64,000 nucleotides of DNA, taken from contig JALKAW010000002.1 in NCBI GenBank assembly GCA_023015825.1, forward strand, positions 1 to 64,000, written 5' to 3'. Made by a program: the position numbers and the translations under genes. The notes under the pieces were generated by a model. That model was given only the letters and a program-made list of their open reading frames with translations, made no database searches and was not told the DNA's origin. The stretch's first letter is position 1. Each line of letters opens with the position of its first letter. This stretch comes from Flavobacteriaceae bacterium S0862 (lineage in GTDB: Bacteria > Bacteroidota > Bacteroidia > Flavobacteriales > Flavobacteriaceae). Shown here piece by piece: positions 1-9,066 of the stretch.

Positions 1-141
1 AATAGAACTATTGATTCTAATTATTCTAGCGGCGTGAAAGCAACAACAAAGCTAAATATGAAAGGCTTAAGTGATGAAATGTACTTTGTTAGATTAACTA
101 CTAATAAAGGTTCTGGAATCAAGAAAATTATTGCACAATAA
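1..141 (+). CDS. C-terminal end of a T9SS-secreted protein (type A sorting domain), 5' end outside the window
   Basis: Frame 1 is open from the first base to the TAA at 139-141 and gives 46 residues. They end in YFVRLTTNKG, then the basic terminus KKIIAQ. That pattern (a late beta-strand with YxVRL, a turn, then a short Lys-rich strand ending near the C-terminus) is typical of type A CTDs, which direct cargo through the T9SS and are removed at the cell surface. The catalytic or adhesive part lies upstream of the window, so the function cannot be stated. A strong terminator follows 20 bases later. Confidence 0.7.
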   Translation, partial: NRTIDSNYSSGVKATTKLNMKGLSDEMYFVRLTTNKGSGIKKIIAQ

Positions 142-160
142 AACTAATTGAATTAAAAAA

Positions 161-190
161 AGCGAGGACATCTCCTCGCTTTTTCTTTTT
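161..190 (+). terminator. Rho-independent terminator after the T9SS cargo gene
   Basis: A perfect 8-bp stem (161-168 AGCGAGGA with 173-180 TCCTCGCT) and a 4-base loop are followed directly by a T-rich tract. It separates the cargo gene from rpoD. Confidence 0.9.
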
Positions 191-351
191 AAATAGTTTT
201 AATTAAAACCTTAAGAAGAAAAAGGATCTCACAAATTAGCTTTTTGGGCTCTTTTTTGATGTTTTTTTTAATAAAATGGTTCATTTATTAGGTTTTTATA
301 ATAAAAACGTTAGATTATAAAGATGTATAATTTAAATCTGGAATATAATAT

Positions 352-1215
352 ATGAGGCAATTAAAGATTACAAAACAAGTTACCAACAGAGAATCTAAAT
401 CACTTGACAAATACCTACAAGACATTGGGAAAATTCAATTAATTACTGCAGAGGAAGAAGTTGAGTTAGCACAAAAGATTCGTGCAGGAGATCAACAAGC
501 TTTAGATAAACTCACAACTGCTAACTTACGTTTTGTAGTTTCAGTCTCAAAACAATATCAAAATCAAGGTTTATCACTACCAGATTTAATTAACGAAGGC
601 AATGCTGGATTAGTGAAAGCAGCTAAACGTTTTGACGAAACAAGAGGTTTTAAGTTTATATCTTATGCTGTATGGTGGATTAGACAAGCCATTCTACAAG
701 CATTGGCAGAGCAATCACGAATAGTAAGACTTCCTTTAAATAAGATTGGAGCAATTAATAAAATAAATAAAGCGTATTCTTTCTTAGAACAAACGCATGA
801 AAGAGCGCCAAGTGCAGAAGAAATTGCCCTTAACCTAGACCTTTCGGTTAGCAACGTTAAACAGTCAATGAAAATTTCTGGAAGGCATGTATCTATGGAT
901 TCACCATTGAGAGATGGCGAAACATCAACGCTATACGATGTTGTAAAGTCGGAGGAATCACCAAAACCTGATGCCGATTTAATGAGAAACTCATTAACAA
1001 TCGAAATAAATCGTGCTTTAGACACGCTATCAGAAAAAGAAGCCGTAGTTTTGCGCCATTATTACGGTATCGATCAAAAACAACCTATGAGCCTTCAAGA
1101 AATAGGCGACTCTTTTGGATTAACACGAGAACGTGTGAGGCAAATTAAAGAAAAGGGAATTCGTAGGTTACGACACACATCAAAAAGTAAAGTATTAAAA
1201 ACATATTTAGGATAA
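352..1215 (+). CDS. rpoD: Primary RNA polymerase sigma factor RpoD (SigA)
   Basis: This is the housekeeping sigma-70 factor that directs core RNA polymerase to Bacteroidetes promoters (-33 TTTG and -7 TAnnTTTG). At 287 residues it is the short form normal for this phylum: it lacks the long region 1.1 and non-conserved region of E. coli RpoD. Region 1.2 spans about residues 17-50 ([11 protein letters not shown]). Region 2 contains [12 protein letters not shown] and the core- and -10-binding segment with [12 protein letters not shown]. Region 3 is about 130-210. Region 4 ends with the helix-turn-helix [19 protein letters not shown]. The ATG start gives the usual [10 protein letters not shown]-terminus. 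rpsU follows 31 bases later on the same strand, so the two are probably co-transcribed. Confidence 0.97.
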   Translation: MRQLKITKQVTNRESKSLDKYLQDIGKIQLITAEEEVELAQKIRAGDQQALDKLTTANLRFVVSVSKQYQNQGLSLPDLINEGNAGLVKAAKRFDETRGFKFISYAVWWIRQAILQALAEQSRIVRLPLNKIGAINKINKAYSFLEQTHERAPSAEEIALNLDLSVSNVKQSMKISGRHVSMDSPLRDGETSTLYDVVKSEESPKPDADLMRNSLTIEINRALDTLSEKEAVVLRHYYGIDQKQPMSLQEIGDSFGLTRERVRQIKEKGIRRLRHTSKSKVLKTYLG

Positions 1216-1246
1216 GCCTAAAAGTAAAACATTAATAAATATATAT

Positions 1247-1441
1247 ATGTTAAAAATTATTATTAAAGAAGGAGAAAATATAGAGCGTGCTTTAAAACGT
1301 TACAAACGAAAGCATAGAAATATTAAGGTGATGCAAAATTTAAGAGAAAATCAATTTTTCACAAAGCCTTCTGTTAAAAGACGCCGTGAAATCCAAAAAG
1401 CTTCTTATATTCAAAGTCTAAGAGACCAAGAAGATATTTAG
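1247..1441 (+). CDS. rpsU: 30S ribosomal protein S21
   Basis: A 64-residue, very basic protein with the S21 core: an N-terminal strand (MLKIIIKEGE), the ERALKRYKRK helix and the RRREIQKASYIQSLR helix. S21 sits on the 30S platform near the anti-Shine-Dalgarno region and helps initiation. The gene lies 31 bases after rpoD, which recalls the rpsU-dnaG-rpoD macromolecular synthesis operon of proteobacteria, but with the order reversed and no dnaG. A bidirectional terminator follows. Confidence 0.97.
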   Translation: MLKIIIKEGENIERALKRYKRKHRNIKVMQNLRENQFFTKPSVKRRREIQKASYIQSLRDQEDI

Positions 1442-1464
1442 TATTTCATAAAATAAAAATATCC

Positions 1465-1500
1465 ATCCCATTTGAAATTAGTTTTAAATGGGATTTTTTA
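1465..1500. terminator. Bidirectional terminator between rpsU and the DUF2797 gene
   Basis: A 9-bp stem (1465-1473 with 1486-1494) is flanked by A-rich sequence on the left and a T run on the right. It can serve both the rpoD-rpsU transcript and the convergent DUF2797 gene, whose stop codon lies inside its T tract. Confidence 0.75.
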
Positions 1501-2292
1501 ATTGATAGAGATATCAACTACCAAACCTTCATTAGCTCTAATATTGAAAACAGTTTCGTCGTCAAAAATTAAATATTGTCCTTTAATACCAACTAATGTT
1601 CCTTGGTATTCATGTGATTTAATTAAATTTAAACTAGACGGTTTTTTGGGGTAAGCTAAAACAGGAAACTCCATATTAGTTTCAGAATTGTTGGCAATAT
1701 AATACTCCTTTGCCTCATCAGGAATGTAATCTTTGAGTCGTTCACGCCAGTCTACTAAATTTTCATCTTCAATATCGTTTTTAAGCATTTTTCGCCAGTT
1801 GGTTTTATCTGCCACATGCTCTTTTAAAGCAACTTCGGTAATTCCTGCTAAATAACGGTTAGGCACCTCAACAATTTCTATCGCTTCATGAGCACCTTGG
1901 TCTATCCAACGTGTTGGTATTTGACTTTTTCTTGTCACGCCTACTTTTACATTACTTGAGTTAGCTAAGTACACCACGTGAGGTTGTAATTGTACTTTTT
2001 TTTCATACTCTAAGTCTCTATCTTCTTTATCTAAATGTGCTGTACTTAATTCTGGACGCATAATCCAGTCAGCTGCTTGTGGAATATCAAAAAAGCAACT
2101 TTTACAAAAACCCTGCCTATAGATGGTTTTATCTAAACCACAATTAAGACATTGAAATTTTACAAAACTGATTTTTAGTGTTTTATTCAGAAGCTGATTC
2201 ATATTTATAAAATCCGATTCAAACACTAAATAATAATTAATTGGACTGCTAAATTCAGTTTCCATTTTTGTTAACACACCTTGGTACTGCAT
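1498..2292 (-). CDS. DUF2797 family protein with zinc-knuckle-like cysteines
   Basis: A 264-residue protein of the DUF2797 family, whose biochemical function is not established. Residues 48-70 hold four cysteines spaced as in a zinc knuckle (CLNCG, then CKSC). The central part has a GIY-YIG-like arrangement: VVYLANSSNVKVGVTR, then IPTRWIDQGA. The C-terminal part (from about residue 226, YQGTLVGIKGQYLIF) looks like a small beta domain. Resemblance to GIY-YIG nucleases is structural inference from these motifs. No signal peptide is visible, so it is cytoplasmic. It is divergent from the GH3 gene, with only 44 bases between the starts. Confidence 0.8.
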   Translation of the reverse strand: MQYQGVLTKMETEFSSPINYYLVFESDFINMNQLLNKTLKISFVKFQCLNCGLDKTIYRQGFCKSCFFDIPQAADWIMRPELSTAHLDKEDRDLEYEKKVQLQPHVVYLANSSNVKVGVTRKSQIPTRWIDQGAHEAIEIVEVPNRYLAGITEVALKEHVADKTNWRKMLKNDIEDENLVDWRERLKDYIPDEAKEYYIANNSETNMEFPVLAYPKKPSSLNLIKSHEYQGTLVGIKGQYLIFDDETVFNIRANEGLVVDISIN

Positions 2293-2336
2293 AAAAAGAT
2301 TTTTCCTATTTTAGACCTCGTAAAGATAACCAATAT

Positions 2337-3851
2337 ATGCCAATTCCCTTAGTAAATTCTATTGCTTCATGGTTTTTAAAAAAACGATTTCATCAAATTG
2401 AATTGTTTTTAAAATACCCTAATGAAGTACAAAATGAGTTGCTTTTTTCGCTTTTAGACACTGCCAAAGACACGCAAATAGGGAAACAATATGATTTTAC
2501 TTCTATTAAAAACTATAAAACGTTTAGCGAAAGAATTCCAATTGTTTCGTATGAAGATATTCAGAATGATATTGAAGCATCAAGGCAAGGAACTCAAAAT
2601 ATATTTTGGCCAACTCCAATTAAATGGTTTGCTAAATCAAGTGGAACAACCAATGCAAAAAGCAAATTTATTCCTGTAAGCGTGGAGTCTCTTGAAGATT
2701 GTCACTATGCAGCAGGAAAAGATTTACTGTGCATGTATTTAAACAACAATGAAGATTCTCAGCTTTTTACGGGAAAAAGTTTACGTTTAGGTGGCAGTAA
2801 AGAGCTTTATAAAGAAAACGGGACTGCCTTTGGTGATTTGTCAGCAATTTTAATAGATAATATGCCTTTTTGGGCAGAATTCAGTAGCACACCAAGCAAC
2901 AAAGTTTCACTAATGAGTGACTGGGAATACAAAATGCAAGCCATTGTTGATGAAACCATTAACGAAAACGTGACAAGTTTAGCTGGAGTCCCTTCCTGGA
3001 TGTTGGTACTATTAAATAATGTATTAGAAACAACTAGAAAACAAAATATACTGGATATTTGGCCAAATCTAGAGGTGTATTTTCATGGAGGTGTGAGTTT
3101 TGTGCCTTACATGGATCAATATAAATCCATATTGCCAAGTGAAAATTTTAAGTATTACGAAATCTATAATGCATCTGAAGGATTTTTTGCAATTCAAGAC
3201 CAAAACAATTCTAGTGAATTATTATTGATGCTGGATTATGGAATTTTTTATGAGTTTATAGATATGTCTACTTATGGAACGCCTCAAGAAAAAGTCATTC
3301 CCTTAAGTGACGTTGAAAAAGATGTAAACTATGCAGTCATTATTACTACCAATGCTGGATTATGGCGCTATAAAATTGGAGACACTATTAGATTTACTTC
3401 TTTAAGTCCATATCGTATAAAAGTGTCTGGAAGAACCAAACACCATATTAATGTATTTGGAGAAGAGCTTATTATAGAAAATGCAGAAGATGCCTTAAAA
3501 GATGTTTGCAAAAAAACCAATGCCGAAATTATTGACTATACAGCTGCTCCTATATTTATGGAAGGTAAAGAAAAAGGTTCACATGAATGGCTTATTGAAT
3601 TTAAAACGCCTCCAGACGATATAAATAATTTTAAAAATCTATTAGACAATGCTTTACAATCTTTAAACTCAGACTATGAAGCCAAACGCTTTAATAACAT
3701 CACTTTGAATCAACCAAAAGTAAATGTGGCTAGACCACAACTATTTTATGATTGGTTAAAGGAAAAAGATAAACTTGGAGGGCAACATAAAATACCTAGA
3801 CTTTCAAATTCAAGAGATTATTTGGATGAGTTGTTGAAATTAAATAATTAA
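2337..3851 (+). CDS. GH3 family acyl-adenylating enzyme (acyl acid-amido synthetase-like)
   Basis: A 504-residue member of the GH3 family, part of the ANL adenylation superfamily. In plants these enzymes adenylate a carboxylic acid and join it to an amino acid. The P-loop-like nucleotide motif is at residues 101-111 (SSGTTNAKSKF), the middle motif is YNASEGFFAIQ, and the hinge is followed by WRYKIGDTIRF and VSGRTKHHINVFGEEL. The C-terminal cap domain follows from about residue 390. The length is close to that of other bacterial GH3 proteins. The substrate is unknown, and the label 'auxin-responsive' is inherited from plants and should not be taken as function. It stands alone in its transcription unit. 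Confidence 0.88.
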   Translation: MPIPLVNSIASWFLKKRFHQIELFLKYPNEVQNELLFSLLDTAKDTQIGKQYDFTSIKNYKTFSERIPIVSYEDIQNDIEASRQGTQNIFWPTPIKWFAKSSGTTNAKSKFIPVSVESLEDCHYAAGKDLLCMYLNNNEDSQLFTGKSLRLGGSKELYKENGTAFGDLSAILIDNMPFWAEFSSTPSNKVSLMSDWEYKMQAIVDETINENVTSLAGVPSWMLVLLNNVLETTRKQNILDIWPNLEVYFHGGVSFVPYMDQYKSILPSENFKYYEIYNASEGFFAIQDQNNSSELLLMLDYGIFYEFIDMSTYGTPQEKVIPLSDVEKDVNYAVIITTNAGLWRYKIGDTIRFTSLSPYRIKVSGRTKHHINVFGEELIIENAEDALKDVCKKTNAEIIDYTAAPIFMEGKEKGSHEWLIEFKTPPDDINNFKNLLDNALQSLNSDYEAKRFNNITLNQPKVNVARPQLFYDWLKEKDKLGGQHKIPRLSNSRDYLDELLKLNN

Positions 3852-4150
3852 AACTGGGGTGATTTTATCGGTAATAATAACGCACTTTCTTCTTTAAACG
3901 AATATACATCTGTATTCATCTAAAAATAGAGACTCACTTTTTTTTCTTTCGATTATAATACTACTTTTAAACTATAATTAAGACACAAGACATTAAAAAC
4001 CCTACAAGCAAACATTAATTATAATCCAAAATAATAAACCACTCAAAATTGAGTGGTTTCTTTATTTTAATAACCCCTCATTTTGTCTAAGTTTAGTAGC
4101 TTACACCCAATAAAAATGACTGTTTATTTAGAATTTCATACATTTAGTAA
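3852..4150. other. Intergenic region, 299 bp, without a gene
   Basis: AT-rich, with frequent stops in all frames. The only clear element is the hairpin terminator at 4036-4069. No tRNA-like fold and no clear TAnnTTTG promoter was found. Whatever drives the following GTG-start gene must lie between 4070 and 4150. Confidence 0.7.
4036..4069 (+). terminator. Rho-independent terminator downstream of the GH3 gene
   Basis: A 9-bp stem (4036-4044 with 4051-4059) with a 6-base loop, followed by a T-rich tract. It is 185 bp after the GH3 stop codon. Confidence 0.8.
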
Positions 4151-6880
4151 GTGAAAAAGAAGATTTTAGTAGGTTTTTTGTTGTTCACTACTTTTATGTT
4201 TTCTCAAAATGAAGCCAATAATTGGTTTTTTGGTGAGAATATGGGCTTAAGGTTTAATCGTAATTCCGCTAGACCAGTAGTTCAACAAGGAAGTTTGAAC
4301 ACCTTGGAAGGTTGTGCATCAATTTCTGATGCGAATGGACGGCTGTTATTTTATTCAGACGGCTCTACGGCATGGACTAGAACACATCAACCAATGCCAA
4401 ATGGTACCGATTTGTTGGGTGATGAGTCCAGTACACAATCGGCTATTATAGTTCCCAATCCCACATATCCGAATATCTATTATTTATTTACTGTTGGCTC
4501 TACTATAGAACCATCGGGATATCATTATTACACGGTAGATTTATCACTTAATAATGGTTTAGGAGATATTTCAGGAGTTGCTACAGATTTATCTGGAAGT
4601 AGTGATGGAGGATTTTGGTCAGAAAAAATTACAGCTGTAGAAACTGCCGATTGTGATGGTTATTGGATAATTTCGCTAGTTGATAATTTGTATTACTCTT
4701 ATAAAGTAACCGAAAACGGTGTAGATCCAACGCCAGTAATCTCTCCAGTAGATTTCATGTCAAGACAATCTCGTGGGTATTTAAAAATTTCTCCTAACGG
4801 AAAAAAACTAGCTGTAGCTCATCAGGGACAAACTTCTAATACTAGTGGGTTAATTCTTTATAGCTTTAACAATAGAACTGGAGTTGTTGCCAACGATGGT
4901 GAAATGATTTATAATTCTGGTGGCTCTGAAGCTCCCTACGGTATCGAATTTTCACCGAGTGGTGACATGCTATATGCTTCTACCATAGATTTTGATATTT
5001 ATAAGTTATATCAATTTGACTTAAAAGACACAAATCTTAGAACAAGGATGTCGCTTTTACACACTGAGGAAGCCTACAGAGGCGCCTTACAATTAGGTCC
5101 AGATTTAAAAATATATGTCACAATTCCTGAAGAATATACTGTGGGCACACAATATTTAGATGTGATTCACTATCCTGAATTAAAAGGTGATGATAGCGAT
5201 TTTGAATTGGATTATATCGATTTTGGAAATGGAAGACAAGTAATGCAAGGACTACCTCCTTTTATTCAGTCGTTTTTTATAATAAACGATTTCAATATTG
5301 TAAATCCTAATGAAGAAGTTACAGAGACCAGTGCTAACCTTTCAATATGTTATGACAGTACATACACACTAAATGGTCCAAATATTCCAGGAGCTGACTA
5401 TTTTTGGGCATTTAACGATGGTACAACGACAACACCAATCCCTACACCTTCACCTCCTCATCAATTAATTATTAATAGTGATGGAACTAACACGATAGGA
5501 ACATACTCACTTTTTGTTGATTCACATGATGAATGTGATAATAAATACGAAGGTTTTGCAAACATAACATTTGATTTACCTCCTACAATAAACACTAACG
5601 TTACATTAGACAAATGTGATTTATTTGATACTGACTCGCAAGATGGCTTAACAACATTTGACCTAAGAAATAGTATTGATTTAATTACGAGTAATCAATC
5701 TCATAGATTCAATGTTTATTTTTATTTAAATCCAGCTGATGCCAACTCAGACTCACTAAATGAAAATGGCTTAGATCCAATTTTTTCTAATACTGTGGCT
5801 AACCAAGTTGTTATAGCAAAAGTATTTGAAATAGGAAATGCTTGCTATAGTTTAAGCAATATAGAATTGGTTGCAACACCAAGTACTGTTTTAGCACCTA
5901 TAGATGTATATGGTTGTGACGTAGGAAATGCTTCTGCTTTATTCAATTTATCTGGAATCAAAAATAATATTGCCAATTCTCTCGGCCCAACGGGAACATA
6001 TACTGTTATCTTATACGATTCTCTAGAAAATGCTATTAATGATATTACCATAACTGAAAACAATTACACAACTGAAGCAACAACATTATTTTTTAAAGTT
6101 GAAGACAATGGAAATTGTTATGGTTCTGGGACTATAAATTTAATTATTAGCACTTTCCCAGACTTTAATTCGCAAGAAACTATTGTTATTTGTGATAATT
6201 CTTTCCCAATTTCATTAACTGCACCAATACCAATAAACTTGCAGAATAATTATAGTTATTATTGGAGCACAAACGACACAAGTTACCAAATCTCTATACC
6301 TAGCGCTCAAACAGTAACTCTAACCATTGTAGATAATGTTTCGGGTTGTGAAAAGCAAAAAACCTTTAAAGTATTAAGCTCAACAACTCCTGTTTTAAAT
6401 AGTATTACTGTTGATGTAGGAGATTCTAATACTGTAACAATTTCAGCTGCTCAAAATAGCGATAACCTATACGCTTTAAATAATATTGATGATGTCTTCA
6501 CATTTAATTACCAACCAGAAAACACTTTTTACAATGTTCCTCCTGGCACTTATGATGTTTATGTAAATAATGTGTGTGGCACAATTGTAGAAAGAATTTT
6601 TGTGTTTGGTTTTCAAAAATTCTTAACACCAAATAATGATGGCTATCATGACACTTGGAGAGTAAAAGGATTGGATTATGATAACTTTACTTTCTCGGAT
6701 ATCAATATTTTTGACAGATATGGTAAACTACTCATTAATATGAAACCTAATTCTGGATGGAACGGCTTATATAATGGGAAATTATTACCCTCTAGTGACT
6801 ATTGGTTTACGATAACGGTCTCAGACCATCAAAACAATACTGTCATCACTTACAAAGGACATTTTAGCTTGGTTATCTAG
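4151..6880 (+). CDS. Large secreted protein with a type B T9SS C-terminal sorting domain
   Basis: A 909-residue protein. It starts at a GTG that gives the signal peptide MKKKILVGFLLFTTFMFSQ; no in-frame ATG fits. Residues about 20-400 contain repeated strand patterns (ISDANGRLLFYSDG, LKISPNGKKLAVAHQG, IEFSPSGDMLYAST) that suggest a beta-propeller. Ig/PKD-like regions follow (YFWAFNDGT; several cysteine-bearing repeats between 400 and 790). The last 85 residues form a CHU_C/gliding-motility CTD: LTPNNDGYHDTWRVKG, then INIFDRYGKLL and WNGLYNGKLLPSSDYWF. Type B cargo usually needs a partner PorP/SprF protein, but none is adjacent. The stop codon shares CTAG with the convergent esterase. Confidence 0.9.
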   Translation: MKKKILVGFLLFTTFMFSQNEANNWFFGENMGLRFNRNSARPVVQQGSLNTLEGCASISDANGRLLFYSDGSTAWTRTHQPMPNGTDLLGDESSTQSAIIVPNPTYPNIYYLFTVGSTIEPSGYHYYTVDLSLNNGLGDISGVATDLSGSSDGGFWSEKITAVETADCDGYWIISLVDNLYYSYKVTENGVDPTPVISPVDFMSRQSRGYLKISPNGKKLAVAHQGQTSNTSGLILYSFNNRTGVVANDGEMIYNSGGSEAPYGIEFSPSGDMLYASTIDFDIYKLYQFDLKDTNLRTRMSLLHTEEAYRGALQLGPDLKIYVTIPEEYTVGTQYLDVIHYPELKGDDSDFELDYIDFGNGRQVMQGLPPFIQSFFIINDFNIVNPNEEVTETSANLSICYDSTYTLNGPNIPGADYFWAFNDGTTTTPIPTPSPPHQLIINSDGTNTIGTYSLFVDSHDECDNKYEGFANITFDLPPTINTNVTLDKCDLFDTDSQDGLTTFDLRNSIDLITSNQSHRFNVYFYLNPADANSDSLNENGLDPIFSNTVANQVVIAKVFEIGNACYSLSNIELVATPSTVLAPIDVYGCDVGNASALFNLSGIKNNIANSLGPTGTYTVILYDSLENAINDITITENNYTTEATTLFFKVEDNGNCYGSGTINLIISTFPDFNSQETIVICDNSFPISLTAPIPINLQNNYSYYWSTNDTSYQISIPSAQTVTLTIVDNVSGCEKQKTFKVLSSTTPVLNSITVDVGDSNTVTISAAQNSDNLYALNNIDDVFTFNYQPENTFYNVPPGTYDVYVNNVCGTIVERIFVFGFQKFLTPNNDGYHDTWRVKGLDYDNFTFSDINIFDRYGKLLINMKPNSGWNGLYNGKLLPSSDYWFTITVSDHQNNTVITYKGHFSLVI

Positions 6881-7677
6881 TCCCAAATTTCGGTCTGTAC
6901 CCAAGTAACAGCATCTTGCAAATAGCTCGTATAATCACAAACATCTAAATGCGATAATCCAGTAGCTACTACAAATTCAATACTAGAACCAGCATCTATC
7001 GATTCGTTTACGAATGCTTGTGTCTCAGCTAATGGGAACAACTCATCATCTTCACCATGTATTACATACAATGGTACTTCAATTGCTGGAACTTCACCAC
7101 TGCTTCTTGCAGGGTCGTACGAGCTTGCCATTGGGATTGCCGCTGAAAAAAGTTCTGGGTAAAAATCCGCAAAAAACCAACTACCATTGCCGCCATTACT
7201 ATAGCCAGTAATAATTACTTGATCTGGATTAACATGCCAGTTTGCTTTCGCTAAATCTACTAACGCAAGTATTTGTTGTTGATTTGTTGAATCGTACCAC
7301 TCATCAAAACCAGCATTAGGGACAATAATAAAAGCATTTAAAGCTTGCAGACCCTCTTCAGTGTAACAATCAGTGTTTTTATGTGCTGAGGGGCTTCCAC
7401 CTGATGCACCGTGCAAATCGATAGCTAAAGGTCTCTTATTGGATTCTGAAGCATCACTAGGCGCAATAACTCTAAAATTCCAATAGGTACCAGTAATAAG
7501 AGTTTCTAGTCTTACATCATTTATTCCTGGTTGAATATTTAAATTTTGAAAATCTGCTATAACATCTTCGACAGTTCTTATTTCAGGCGCTGGTTCTTTG
7601 TCAGTTCCTTCTGTGCTACAACTAAATATTGTGGAAACTGTTACTAGTAATAATAGTGTTTTATTAAGCTTCTTCAT
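6877..7677 (-). CDS. Lipoprotein alpha/beta-hydrolase (PHB-depolymerase/feruloyl-esterase-like)
   Basis: A 266-residue putative esterase. The N-terminus is a lipoprotein signal with the lipobox STIFSC (Cys20), so it is probably membrane-anchored or surface-exposed. The fold shows the oxyanion loop DLHGASGG (88-95), the nucleophile elbow GYSNGG with Ser160, an acid in GEDDE (Asp210/211) and a final His243 in GLSHLD. This layout matches secreted poly(3-hydroxybutyrate)-depolymerase-like esterases; the substrate is not known. The stop overlaps that of the convergent CTD gene by 4 bases. A TAnnTTTG-type -7 box (minus strand, 7691-7698) lies 13 bases before the start. Confidence 0.82.
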   Translation of the reverse strand: MKKLNKTLLLLVTVSTIFSCSTEGTDKEPAPEIRTVEDVIADFQNLNIQPGINDVRLETLITGTYWNFRVIAPSDASESNKRPLAIDLHGASGGSPSAHKNTDCYTEEGLQALNAFIIVPNAGFDEWYDSTNQQQILALVDLAKANWHVNPDQVIITGYSNGGNGSWFFADFYPELFSAAIPMASSYDPARSSGEVPAIEVPLYVIHGEDDELFPLAETQAFVNESIDAGSSIEFVVATGLSHLDVCDYTSYLQDAVTWVQTEIWD

Positions 7678-7690
7678 AAGTGCTTTTTTT

Positions 7691-7698
7691 CAAATTTA
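7691..7698 (-). promoter_or_regulatory. Possible -7 promoter box for the esterase gene
   Basis: The minus strand reads TAAATTTG, a match to the Bacteroidetes -7 consensus TAnnTTTG, 13 bases before the ATG. No good -33 TTTG was found 19-21 bases upstream, so the call is tentative. Confidence 0.4.
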
Positions 7699-7766
7699 TA
7701 AAATATATTCTAGTCTGGTTAACTATCTCTACTTTAAATAAGACGAATACTTATAAGTATTGTTAC

Positions 7767-7806
7767 AAAAACAAAGCCGCTCAAATTTTGGGCGGCTTTG
7801 TTTTTA
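7767..7806. terminator. Bidirectional terminator at the end of the clpP-clpX operon
   Basis: A 9-bp GC-rich stem (7772-7780 CAAAGCCGC with 7792-7800) flanked by A5 on the left and T5 on the right. On the minus strand it lies 25 bases beyond the clpX stop, so it separates clpX from the esterase. Confidence 0.9.
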
Positions 7807-7824
7807 CTGTATAATTTAAAAAAA

Positions 7825-9057
7825 TTAAGATACTGCTTTTAATTTTTTAAGTCTTGTTTTAGTTAATTTTCCTTCTGCGTAAGCTTTTGTAACATTTAAC
7901 TTAGTTTCGTTCGTACTTGGTAAATTAAACATAGCATCCGTTAAAATTTCTTCGCAAAGTGAACGTAAGCCACGAGCTCCCAATTTATACTCAACAGCTT
8001 TTTCTACAATAAAATCTAAAGCACCATCTGTTATGGATAATTCTATATCGTCCATTATAAATAGTTTTTTGTATTGCTTTACTATAGCATTTTTTGGTTC
8101 TGTTAAAATAGCTCTAAGCGTTTTAGCATCTAGTGGATTCATGTATGTTAATACTGGAAGTCTACCAATAATTTCTGGTATTAATCCAAAATCCTTTAAA
8201 TCTTTAGGAATTATATATTGCAAAATATTATCCTTATCGATTATTTCGCCTTCATGTGACGCTTTATAGCCAATAGATGACATGTTTAAACGTTTAGAGA
8301 TATGACGCTCAATACCATCAAAAGCACCTCCTGCTATAAATAAAATGTTTTCGGTATTTACTTCAATAAATTTTTGGTCTGGATGTTTTCTTCCTCCTTT
8401 AGGTGGTACATTAACAACTGTTCCTTCTAAAAGTTTTAAAAGTGCTTGTTGTACACCTTCACCAGAAACATCTCTAGTAATTGATGGGTTATCACTTTTT
8501 CGAGCAATTTTATCTATTTCATCAATAAACACAATGCCTCTTTCTGCTTTTTCTAGATTATAATCGGCTGCTTGTAGTAAACGTGTTAAAATACTCTCTA
8601 CATCTTCACCAACATAACCAGCTTCAGTAAGCACTGTAGCATCTACAATTGCCAAAGGTACATTGAGCATTTTAGCAATAGTTTTTGCCATTAATGTTTT
8701 ACCTGTTCCCGTTTGACCAACCATCATGATATTTGATTTTTGAATCTCAATATCATCATCTGTTGGTGTTTGTAACAAACGCTTGTAGTGATTATATACT
8801 GCAACAGACATTACTTTTTTAGTATGCTCTTGCCCTATAATATACTCATCTAAAAACCCTTTAATTTGTTGAGGCTTTCGTAACATTAATTCTGCTGATA
8901 AATCTCCTGAATCCATTTGTTTGGATTCTTCAATAACAATACCATGAGCTTGCTCGATACAACGATCACAAATGTGTGCATCCAATCCAGCAATTAATAA
9001 ATTGGTTTCTGGTTTTTTTCTACCGCAAAACGAACATTCTAATTCTTCCTTCGCCAT
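7825..9057 (-). CDS. clpX: ATP-dependent Clp protease ATP-binding subunit ClpX
   Basis: A 410-residue AAA+ unfoldase that feeds substrates to ClpP. The N-terminal zinc-binding domain has Cys8, Cys11, Cys30 and Cys33. Walker A is GQTGTGKT at 114-121. The pore-1 loop GYVGEDVE, Walker B ([11 protein letters not shown]), the [18 protein letters not shown] segment and a ClpP-docking IGF-type tripeptide region (IGYKASHEG context) follow. The C-terminal small domain holds sensor 2 (GARGLRS). It lies 9 bases after clpP on the same strand, the standard clpPX operon. Confidence 0.98.
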   Translation of the reverse strand: MAKEELECSFCGRKKPETNLLIAGLDAHICDRCIEQAHGIVIEESKQMDSGDLSAELMLRKPQQIKGFLDEYIIGQEHTKKVMSVAVYNHYKRLLQTPTDDDIEIQKSNIMMVGQTGTGKTLMAKTIAKMLNVPLAIVDATVLTEAGYVGEDVESILTRLLQAADYNLEKAERGIVFIDEIDKIARKSDNPSITRDVSGEGVQQALLKLLEGTVVNVPPKGGRKHPDQKFIEVNTENILFIAGGAFDGIERHISKRLNMSSIGYKASHEGEIIDKDNILQYIIPKDLKDFGLIPEIIGRLPVLTYMNPLDAKTLRAILTEPKNAIVKQYKKLFIMDDIELSITDGALDFIVEKAVEYKLGARGLRSLCEEILTDAMFNLPSTNETKLNVTKAYAEGKLTKTRLKKLKAVS

Positions 9058-9066
9058 AATTCTATA

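Noticed and set aside
2337-3851. An auxin-responsive protein
   Set aside because: The name comes from plant homologues; nothing in the sequence or context indicates auxin.
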